From NCBI GenBank assembly GCA_017935525.1, contig JAGBHJ010000233.1, forward strand, positions 1-6,519: DNA of 6,519 bases, given 5' to 3'. The stretch is from Clostridia bacterium. Its GTDB lineage: Bacteria > Bacillota > Clostridia > HGM11327. This document shows positions 1-5,456 of the stretch, piece after piece (the stretch's first letter is position 1; each line of letters begins with the position of its first letter). Below the pieces are notes generated by a model, which was not told the DNA's origin, searched no databases, and saw only the letters and a list, made by a program, of their open reading frames with translations. A program made the translations under genes and the position numbers.

Positions 1-706
1 CCTTTACCACCTTTTGACCGTTCATCATCTCCTCTATAAAGCCGTTTTCCTTACCCAGTGCCTCCTGCTGCTTTATAAAATACTTTGCGCTGTTGCCGCC
101 GATAAGCTTTATCAGATTAAGCATCAGCACCAGCATCAGAACGATTATACCCGTCAAGGGCAAGCTGATGGCAAGCATGGATATAAACACGCTGACAACA
201 GTCACCACGGACGAAAACGCCTGGGGTATGCTCTGGGATATCATCTGACGGAGAGTGTCCGTATCGTTTGTGTAACGGCTCATAACGTCGCCGTATGTGT
301 GAGTGTCAAAATACTTTATAGGCAGCTTTTGCATCTTACTGAACATCTCGTTACGTATGTTCTTCAGCACGCCCTGGGATATTGTGACCATGGTTCTGTT
401 GAACATAAGGTTTGATATTATACCCAAAAGATATATAACACCCATCATGCCCAACGCCATCAAAAGACCTGTAAATACAGGGCTTTCCATGCCCAGCAAA
501 GGCTTGATGTGGTCGTCTATCAGCACCTTAAGAAAGAGTGATGACGCAACGCCTGCACCCGCGTTTATGAGAATACAAACGATAACAAATACAAACTGCT
601 TTTTGTATGGCTTCCACACGTAACCAAGCAATCTTTTGAGGGTCGCCATCATTTTATCCTTGGAAAGCTTTACTCTGGGACCCTTTGGCATATTTCTCAT
701 GCTCAT
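1..706 (-). CDS. ABC exporter half-transporter, second (probably catalytic) subunit; 3' part missing
   Basis: Partial gene: 235 codons are visible before it leaves the left edge. Seen: a basic cytoplasmic N-terminus of about 35 residues (with MPKGPRVK near the start), then hydrophobic segments at about 37-60, 77-102, 158-181 and 184-204, separated by the soluble helical stretch with KLPIKYFDTHTYGDVMSRYTND (about 127-148). That stretch is typical of the first half of a type IV ABC exporter membrane domain. The nucleotide-binding domain lies outside the window. The ATG is chosen because GGAGGAG (714-720) ends 7 nt before it and it begins 1 nt after the upstream stop, so the two genes should be co-transcribed and translationally coupled. 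Known: in pairs such as TM287/TM288 the second gene has this longer N-terminus and the intact catalytic site. Inferred: this subunit supplies the competent ATPase site to its partner. Substrate unknown; drug or lipid-like compounds are the usual guess. Confidence 0.9.
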   Translation of the reverse strand, partial: MSMRNMPKGPRVKLSKDKMMATLKRLLGYVWKPYKKQFVFVIVCILINAGAGVASSLFLKVLIDDHIKPLLGMESPVFTGLLMALGMMGVIYLLGIISNLMFNRTMVTISQGVLKNIRNEMFSKMQKLPIKYFDTHTYGDVMSRYTNDTDTLRQMISQSIPQAFSSVVTVVSVFISMLAISLPLTGIIVLMLVLMLNLIKLIGGNSAKYFIKQQEALGKENGFIEEMMNGQKVVK

Positions 707-707
707 A

Positions 708-2456
708 TCAGTTCTCCTCCTTTGCTTCGTCGTCGGGAGTGGGCTTTACCTGAGAATAATACACATCCTGGTAGATGGCATTTCTTTGGAGCAGCTCATC
801 GTGAGTACCGATATCCACCACAGCGCCCTCGTCAAGGATGATTATCTTGTCGGCATCCTGAATGGACGATATTCTCTGCGCAATAATAAGCTTGGTGGTA
901 TCGGGGATCTCCTCCGCAAACGCCTTTCTCAAAAGCGCATCCGTCTTTGTATCCACAGCGCTTGTAGAGTCGTCAAGAATAAGTATCTTGGGTTTTTTGA
1001 GCAACGCCCTTGCAATGCAGAGTCTCTGTCTCTGTCCGCCGGAAACGTTCGTTCCGCCCTGCTCAATAAACGTGTCGTACTTGTCGGGGAAAGACTCAAT
1101 AAAGCCGTCAGCCTGGGCAAGCTTGCACACACGGACGATATCCTCGTCGGTAGCGTTCTGATCGCCCCAGCGGAGGTTTTCCTTGATAGTACCGGAGAAA
1201 AGCACGTTTTTCTGCAGCACCATGGCAACGTTATCTCTCAAGGTCTTGATGTCATAATCCCTTACGTCAACTCCGCCAACGGAAACTCTGCCCATAGTAA
1301 CGTCGTAAAGTCTCGGTATCAACTGCACAAGGGAGCTTTTTGCACTGCCCGTGCCGCCGATAATACCCACGGTCTCACCGGACTTTATTTCAATATTTAC
1401 GTCCTTAAGGCACAGCTTCTTCATGCTCTTGGCATAGCTGAAGTTCACCTTTTCAAACGTGATGGAGCCGTCTGCCACCTCGTATACGGGGTCAATGCCG
1501 TTGGTGATGTCGCTCTCCTCGTTAAGCACCTCCGTAATACGCTCTGCAGACGCCTTCGAAAGCACCAGCATGACCAATATCATAGAAAGCATCATAAGGC
1601 TCATGAGTATCTGCATTATATACGTAAACATACTCATAAGATCACCCGTTTCCAAAGCGCCGTCCACCACAAGGTGAGCACCCACCCAGGAAATCAACAG
1701 CATACAGGTGTAAACGCAGAACTGCATGAGAGGATTGTTGAACGCCAAAAGCTTTTCCGCCTTGGAGAATTTCTCAAATATTGACTGGGACACAGTCTCA
1801 AACTTGTTGATCTCGTGCTCCTCACGGACAAAGGACTTTACCACCCTTATGCCTCTTATATTCTCTTGCACAACGTTGTTCAGCTTGTCGTAGGTCTTAA
1901 ATACGCTCTCAAATATGGGATGCGCTCTCGTGGATATAAATGCCAAGCCTATCGCCAGCACGGGCAACACGCTTACAAACACCAACGCCAAGGAGCCATG
2001 GACCCTGAACGCCATAACCATTGCCGTAACCAGCATAACCGGGGCTCTTACCGCAATTCGGATTATCATCTGGAACGCATTCTGCACGTTGGAAACGTCC
2101 GTCGTCATCCTTGTAACAAGGCTGGACGTGGAGAATTTATCCACGTTGGAAAAAGAATAATCCTGTATTTTGTTATAGATAGCCTCACGCAGATTTTTCG
2201 CAAAGCCGGCTGATGCTCTTGCCGCAAAAAAGCCCGACAACGCACCAAAAAGCAACGACAACACCGCAAAGCACAGCAGCATCACGCCGACCTTCAGCAC
2301 CACCTCAAAGTTTGACTGCTCTATTCCCAGGTCAACAAGCTCTGCCATTTTGTAAGGGATCAGCACCTCAAGCACCGACTCAAGAATTACAAAAAGCGGA
2401 GTCAAAATAGAATCCAGCTTGTACTCCTTGACAAACCCTGCCAATTTTCTTACCAA
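708..2456 (-). CDS. ABC exporter half-transporter with degenerate ATPase domain (582 aa)
   Basis: Membrane subunit of a probable heterodimeric multidrug-type ABC exporter. Residues are numbered from the TTG at 2454-2456. The transmembrane domain spans about 14-300 with six hydrophobic segments (about 14-40, 53-79, 127-149, 154-174, 242-266, 276-300). The ATPase domain spans about 332-574: Walker A GGTGSAKS 367-374, Q-loop Gln 415, signature VSGGQ 471-475, Walker B ILILD 491-495, D-loop SAVD 499-502. Three catalytic positions are off-consensus: Ala for the second Walker A glycine, Asp496 for the catalytic Glu, and Gln527 for the switch His (IAQRIS). This pattern is known for the degenerate half of heterodimeric exporters (TM287, BmrC type), whose intact signature serves the partner's catalytic site. 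The TTG start is preferred because AAGGAAGG sits 7 nt upstream. An upstream in-frame TTG (2504) would lie about 7 nt from the predicted transcript start, and an in-frame ATG (2474) has no ribosome site. First gene of the leftward operon. Confidence 0.93.
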   Translation of the reverse strand: MVRKLAGFVKEYKLDSILTPLFVILESVLEVLIPYKMAELVDLGIEQSNFEVVLKVGVMLLCFAVLSLLFGALSGFFAARASAGFAKNLREAIYNKIQDYSFSNVDKFSTSSLVTRMTTDVSNVQNAFQMIIRIAVRAPVMLVTAMVMAFRVHGSLALVFVSVLPVLAIGLAFISTRAHPIFESVFKTYDKLNNVVQENIRGIRVVKSFVREEHEINKFETVSQSIFEKFSKAEKLLAFNNPLMQFCVYTCMLLISWVGAHLVVDGALETGDLMSMFTYIMQILMSLMMLSMILVMLVLSKASAERITEVLNEESDITNGIDPVYEVADGSITFEKVNFSYAKSMKKLCLKDVNIEIKSGETVGIIGGTGSAKSSLVQLIPRLYDVTMGRVSVGGVDVRDYDIKTLRDNVAMVLQKNVLFSGTIKENLRWGDQNATDEDIVRVCKLAQADGFIESFPDKYDTFIEQGGTNVSGGQRQRLCIARALLKKPKILILDDSTSAVDTKTDALLRKAFAEEIPDTTKLIIAQRISSIQDADKIIILDEGAVVDIGTHDELLQRNAIYQDVYYSQVKPTPDDEAKEEN

Positions 2457-2463
2457 AATAACA

Positions 2464-2471
2464 CCTTCCTT
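2464..2471 (-). promoter_or_regulatory. Shine-Dalgarno site that decides the TTG start of the first ABC gene
   Basis: The minus-strand sequence AAGGAAGG ends 7 nt before the TTG at 2454-2456. Neither the in-frame ATG at 2472-2474 nor the TTG at 2502-2504 has a purine-rich site at a suitable distance. The resulting N-terminus (MVRKLAGFVKEYK) also looks like that of related exporters. Confidence 0.75.
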
Positions 2472-2485
2472 CATTGCACAAAAAA

Positions 2486-2499
2486 TAGTTAGATAACTA
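2486..2499. promoter_or_regulatory. Candidate operator: perfect 14-bp dyad in the ABC operon leader
   Basis: TAGTTA-GA-TAACTA is a perfect inverted repeat with 6-bp arms and a 2-nt centre. It lies roughly 12-25 nt downstream of the predicted transcription start of the ABC operon and upstream of the ribosome site. Arms this short around 2 nt make a poor RNA hairpin, so a protein-binding site that blocks RNA polymerase is more likely than a terminator. Size and AT-rich composition suit a MarR-family dimer, a family that often represses such exporters; this is inference, and no regulator gene is visible. Confidence 0.6.
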
Positions 2500-2517
2500 A
2501 CCAATTTTATGCTATAT

Positions 2518-2546
2518 ATTATACATCATTCCGCACCGTTTGTCAA
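2518..2546 (-). promoter_or_regulatory. Consensus sigma-A promoter of the ABC exporter operon
   Basis: Read on the minus strand: -35 TTGACA (2541-2546), a spacer of exactly 17 nt, and -10 TATAAT (2518-2523). Both hexamers match the consensus 6 of 6. Transcription should start near 2510-2512, leaving a leader of about 55 nt that contains the 14-bp dyad and the ribosome site. So strong a promoter for an exporter implies repression under normal conditions. Confidence 0.88.
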
Positions 2547-2550
2547 TATG

Positions 2551-2581
2551 AATAATATGTTTACAAATAATAGTTTACAAA
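2551..2581. repeat. Pair of AT-rich direct repeats between the divergent promoters
   Basis: GTTTACAAA occurs at 2559-2567 and again at 2573-2581, one copy every 14 nt, each preceded by AATAAT. They lie between the two -35 boxes. They could be tandem regulator half-sites or simply AT-rich upstream (UP-like) DNA helping both promoters; the sequence alone does not decide. Confidence 0.5.
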
Positions 2582-2604
2582 AATGTTGAAAATTATTAAC
2601 ATTT
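2581..2604. promoter_or_regulatory. Candidate operator: 24-nt pseudo-palindrome over the rightward -35
   Basis: Perfect 7-bp arms AAATGTT (2581-2587) and AACATTT (2598-2604) flank 10 nt. Three of the five inner position pairs also match, so 10 of 12 pairs are symmetric. The dyad covers the whole -35 box (2586-2591) and most of the spacer of the rightward promoter, so a bound protein would exclude RNA polymerase. The region is very AT-rich, which raises the odds of chance symmetry. Confidence 0.42.
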
Positions 2605-2614
2605 ATGATATAAT
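2586..2614 (+). promoter_or_regulatory. Extended -10 sigma-A promoter of the GNAT-tmk-holB-ricT operon
   Basis: -35 TTGAAA (2586-2591, 5 of 6), a 17-nt spacer, and -10 TATAAT (2609-2614, 6 of 6). TG at 2606-2607 one base ahead of the -10 makes an extended -10. Transcription should begin near 2620-2622, giving a leader of about 27 nt. A second TATAAT at 2622-2627 lacks a good -35 at the right distance. Confidence 0.85.
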
Positions 2615-2635
2615 AGTAATGTATAATCTTTTGAT

Positions 2636-2640
2636 AGGAG
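2636..2640 (+). promoter_or_regulatory. Shine-Dalgarno site of the GNAT-like gene
   Basis: AGGAG ends 7 nt before the ATG at 2648. This is near-ideal spacing and fixes the start codon. Confidence 0.8.
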
Positions 2641-2647
2641 CGATATA

Positions 2648-3814
2648 ATGTCAAAATATACTGTCAGCGAGGCAAAAACCCGTAAGGAATTAAAGATCTT
2701 TGCAGACCTTCCCAACAAAATGTATAAGGGTAACCCTTACTACGTCCCCGGACTTTTGGGTGATGATATAAACACCTTTGACCCAAACAAAAACCCCGCA
2801 TTTGAGTACTGTGACGCAAGATACTGGCTTGCTTACGACGAATGCGGCAAGGCAGTCGGCAGGATCGCCGCCATCGTCAACCACAAATACATTGAGATAT
2901 GGGGCAAAAAGCTGGGCAGGTTTGGCTTTGTCGATTTTATTGAGGATTATGACGTTGCAAGGCTTCTGTTTGACACAGCGGCAGACTTGCTTTATCAGCA
3001 GGGCATGGAAGGCATTTGCGGTCCTCTCGGCTTTTGCGATATGGACCCCGAGGGTATGCTTGTTGACGGATTTGACGAGGAAGGCACCCTCACCACCATA
3101 TACAATCACCCCTATTACCCCGAATATACGGAAAAATACGGCTTTGTAAAGGACGTAGACTGGTTTGAGTACAAAATGACGGTGGATACCATCCCCGATA
3201 CCTTGTATCAGCTGGCAGAGCGTGCAAAAACAAGGAACGACCTGAGAGTCTACCACCCCAAAAATATCAAGGAGCTTAAGGACCGTTACGCAGACGCAAT
3301 TTTTAACCTGCTGAATGAGACCTACGACCAGCTTTATTCCGTAGTACCCCTTACGCAAAAGCAGATAGACGCCTTTGTGGCGCAGTACATAGAGCTTTTG
3401 ACGGTGGATTACCTCAGACTCATCATAGACAAAAACGACGAGCTGATATCCTTCGGCATAGGTATGCCAAACCTTTCCGCACCGTTAAAGAAATACTCGG
3501 GCAGGATAAACATTTTCAGCGCTATTCCCCTGTTAAAAGCATTATACACCAAAAAGCCCAAGGTCATCGACCTTTTGCTTATCGCAACAAGAGAGGATTA
3601 CCAGCGCAAGGGTGTTAACGCAGTTTTGCTGTGCGAGATGTTTGACTATGCCAAGGCAAAGGGCGTGGAGTATTTTAACCTTAACCCCCAGCTGGAAACC
3701 AATATAAAGGTACGCAACAGCTTCAAGTACTTCAACGTGGAGCATAATAAAACAAGGCGTTGCTACGTAAAATATTTTAATACAGACGATCAAAAGGATA
3801 ATAATAATGAATAA
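2648..3814 (+). CDS. GNAT-superfamily acyltransferase-like protein, YghO type (388 aa)
   Basis: Soluble protein with no signal peptide or membrane segment. It reads as two GNAT-like halves. The N-half (about 4-178) has a strand pair around WLAYDECGKAVGRIAAIVN, a helix with VARLLFDTAADLLYQQGMEGI followed by GPLGF (125-129), and the closing EKYGFVKDVDWFEYKM. The C-half (about 250-378) has LRLIIDKNDELISFGIGM, then IATREDYQRKGVNAVL (312-327), where QRKG resembles the acetyl-CoA pyrophosphate loop, and ends with KVRNSFKYFNVE. This organisation fits the family around E. coli YghO, usually annotated only as an N-acetyltransferase. The acceptor substrate cannot be read from the sequence. I recall the bacterial ceramide synthase being a GNAT-like protein of this general sort, but no sphingolipid gene is visible here. 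It is the first gene of the operon, and its stop overlaps the tmk start by 8 nt, so the two are translationally linked. Confidence 0.8.
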   Translation: MSKYTVSEAKTRKELKIFADLPNKMYKGNPYYVPGLLGDDINTFDPNKNPAFEYCDARYWLAYDECGKAVGRIAAIVNHKYIEIWGKKLGRFGFVDFIEDYDVARLLFDTAADLLYQQGMEGICGPLGFCDMDPEGMLVDGFDEEGTLTTIYNHPYYPEYTEKYGFVKDVDWFEYKMTVDTIPDTLYQLAERAKTRNDLRVYHPKNIKELKDRYADAIFNLLNETYDQLYSVVPLTQKQIDAFVAQYIELLTVDYLRLIIDKNDELISFGIGMPNLSAPLKKYSGRINIFSAIPLLKALYTKKPKVIDLLLIATREDYQRKGVNAVLLCEMFDYAKAKGVEYFNLNPQLETNIKVRNSFKYFNVEHNKTRRCYVKYFNTDDQKDNNNE

Positions 3815-4436
3815 AAGCTTGTTTATCACCTTTGAGGGCATCGACGGCGCAGGAAAGTCAACGCAGATCGCAATGCTGAAGGAATACCTCGAATCCAAGG
3901 GCTGCAAGGTGCTTTTGACCCGTGAGCCCGGTGGCAGCAATATCGGCAACAGCATCAGAGGTATTTTGTTGGACAAGTCCAACACGGCAATGTCCCCCTT
4001 GGCAGAGCTTCTGCTCTACTACGCAGACAGAGCCCAGCACATCAGCGAGGTAATCGTGCCCGCCCTGGAGGACGGCTACTGCGTAATATGCGACAGATAT
4101 TTTGACTCATCATACGCTTACCAGCTGGCAGGCAGAAGATTGGACGACTCCGTATTGGACACCCTCAACCAAATGGTTGTGGACACGCATATGCCCGATA
4201 TAACGTTTTTAATGGATCTTTCTCTGGAGGAGTCCATCAGCAGGGTTTCCGGCAGGGGCGAATCCGACAGACTGGAGCTGGAAAGCCTCAGCTTTAAGGA
4301 AAGGGTGCGCCACGGTTTTCTGGAGCAGGCAAAAAAATATCCCCAAAGGATCGCCGTAATAAACGCCATGCAGTCACCCAATGCAATTTTTGACGACATA
4401 CTGGCAAGGATCGAAGGCTCGGGTCTGTTGAAATGA
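3807..4436 (+). CDS. tmk: Thymidylate kinase (dTMP kinase, 209 aa)
   Basis: Cytoplasmic enzyme that phosphorylates dTMP to dTDP with ATP, the step before dTTP in both de novo and salvage routes. Seen: P-loop FEGIDGAGKST (residues 9-19), the dTMP-binding TREPGG (38-43), the DRY motif (96-98) followed by SSYAYQ, and a LID segment SGRGESDRLE (148-157). Arginines lie in the LID, and the P-loop has Gly rather than Arg after the Asp. This is the bacterial type II layout, in which LID arginines supply the catalytic charge. Length is normal for the family (about 205-215). The start is ATG at 3807 with AAGGA (3794-3798) 8 nt upstream. It overlaps the preceding gene by 8 nt and the next by 4 nt. The tmk-holB neighbourhood is standard in Bacillota and links dTTP supply with the replication machinery. 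All key motifs are intact, so it should be active. Confidence 0.97.
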   Translation: MNKSLFITFEGIDGAGKSTQIAMLKEYLESKGCKVLLTREPGGSNIGNSIRGILLDKSNTAMSPLAELLLYYADRAQHISEVIVPALEDGYCVICDRYFDSSYAYQLAGRRLDDSVLDTLNQMVVDTHMPDITFLMDLSLEESISRVSGRGESDRLELESLSFKERVRHGFLEQAKKYPQRIAVINAMQSPNAIFDDILARIEGSGLLK

Positions 4437-5407
4437 TCAATACGGAAATCTTCACATCGACAAATACCGCCCAACGACTGCTGAATGACTACGATTCAGG
4501 CTCGCTGTCCCATGCTTACCTTATTATAGGTGACAAGGGCTCGGGCAAATTTACCCTTGCAACCGCATTCGCTCAACTGATACTGTGCGAGGACCCACAG
4601 GATGGCAAGCCCTGCGGAAGATGCGCTTGTTGCTCCTACTTTGAATCCTTTGACTCCCACCCCAATGTCACCGTGCTCACCACGGGCAATAAGGCATCCA
4701 TCGGTGTAAAAGAGATCAGAGAAATGTCGGAAAACGTGTTTACGGCACCCTACATGGGCAGTAAAAAAATATACATTATTAAAGAGGCGGAAAAGCTTAC
4801 GCCACAGGCGCAGAATGCAATGCTTAAGCTTATTGAGGAGCCGCCGGAATACGCAGTGTTTTTCTTGCTGGCTTCCACCAGATATTCCATGCTTAGCACG
4901 GTCATCTCTCGTTGCAGACTGCTTAACATGACGCCCTACCCCAAGCACGTGCTGGAGGGCATCATACGGGACAAAGCACCCGAAACCGACAGCGCCACCT
5001 CTGCCGCACTTATAAGCCGTGCCCAGGGTAACCCCGGCAGACTGCTCTCCTCTATCAGCAAGGATGATTCAATAAGAACGCAGGTAGTGACCTCCGTTGA
5101 GGCTCTGCTGACGCAAAACATGGAGGCTGTGCTGGATTCTGTCAACTTTATCGACAGCAGAGAGTCCGCCATCAGCTTTGTATTTACACTCAACGAGATA
5201 ATGCGTGACGTCAGCGTGTATAAGCTTGAGGAAAACGCAAGCCACATCATCAACACGGACCTTGAGGAGCTCATTGCAAGAGTGGCACAAAGCACAAGTC
5301 TTAAAAAGATCGTACAATTCCTGGACGACATCAGGGATACCCACAAAATGCTTACAGGCAACGTTACCTACCAGCTTTGTGTAAAAAGCCTTTTGCTGAA
5401 ATGGTAA
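4433..5407 (+). CDS. holB: DNA polymerase III delta' subunit (clamp-loader component, 324 aa)
   Basis: Component of the DnaX clamp loader that opens the sliding clamp and places it on primed DNA. Seen: N-terminal AAA+ domain with LSHAYLIIG (25-33), Walker A GDKGSGKFT (33-41), a zinc-finger set Cys52-x8-Cys61-x2-Cys64-x2-Cys67, the segment IIKEAEKLTPQAQNAMLKLIEEPPE (115-139), and the SRC motif (159-161) that places the arginine finger. GNPGRLL (about 200-206) begins the lid region, followed by a helical C-terminal domain. Walker B is degenerate (KEAE instead of an acidic DExx), as is usual for delta', which does not hydrolyse ATP itself. Length agrees with Bacillus HolB (about 330). The start ATG overlaps the tmk stop in an ATGA junction with only a distant GAAGG upstream, so translation probably depends on ribosomes finishing tmk. 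Confidence 0.95.
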   Translation: MINTEIFTSTNTAQRLLNDYDSGSLSHAYLIIGDKGSGKFTLATAFAQLILCEDPQDGKPCGRCACCSYFESFDSHPNVTVLTTGNKASIGVKEIREMSENVFTAPYMGSKKIYIIKEAEKLTPQAQNAMLKLIEEPPEYAVFFLLASTRYSMLSTVISRCRLLNMTPYPKHVLEGIIRDKAPETDSATSAALISRAQGNPGRLLSSISKDDSIRTQVVTSVEALLTQNMEAVLDSVNFIDSRESAISFVFTLNEIMRDVSVYKLEENASHIINTDLEELIARVAQSTSLKKIVQFLDDIRDTHKMLTGNVTYQLCVKSLLLKW

Positions 5408-5444
5408 TCTGCACATTATATAAAGAAAGAGATCATGGATCAAC

Positions 5445-5450
5445 GAGGAA
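5445..5450 (+). promoter_or_regulatory. Shine-Dalgarno site that decides the TTG start of ricT
   Basis: GAGGAA ends 6 nt before the TTG at 5457-5459. There is no in-frame ATG between here and the conserved PSP1 start (VIGVRFK), so TTG is the only start that fits both the ribosome site and the family N-terminus. Confidence 0.72.
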
Positions 5451-5456
5451 TAAAAA

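Noticed and set aside
636..1784. Long plus-strand open frame (382 codons) opposite the ABC genes
   Set aside because: It is antisense to a gene with complete ABC motifs, its product is His-rich with no recognisable domain, and no promoter or ribosome site precedes it. It is a mirror of codon bias in the real gene.
2457..2504. Longer N-terminus for the first ABC protein, starting at the TTG at 2504 or the ATG at 2474
   Set aside because: The TTG at 2504 lies about 7 nt from the predicted transcript start and inside the dyad region, and neither codon has a Shine-Dalgarno site. The TTG at 2456 has AAGGAAGG at ideal spacing.
2505..2647. Riboswitch, T-box or attenuator in either leader
   Set aside because: The leaders are only about 27 nt and 55 nt long and AT-rich. 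No stable stem followed by a T-run and no conserved riboswitch core can be seen.
2690..3358. Minus-strand open frame of 222 codons opposite the GNAT-like gene
   Set aside because: The product has a valine/cysteine-rich, unstructured look with no domain, and it lies fully antisense to a gene with its own promoter and Shine-Dalgarno site. Taken as a shadow frame.
5393..5424. Possible separate promoter for ricT (TTGCTG with TATATA, 18-nt spacer)
   Set aside because: Only 3 of 6 and 4 of 6 matches to consensus, partly inside holB. A chance AT-rich match is as likely, and read-through from the operon explains expression.
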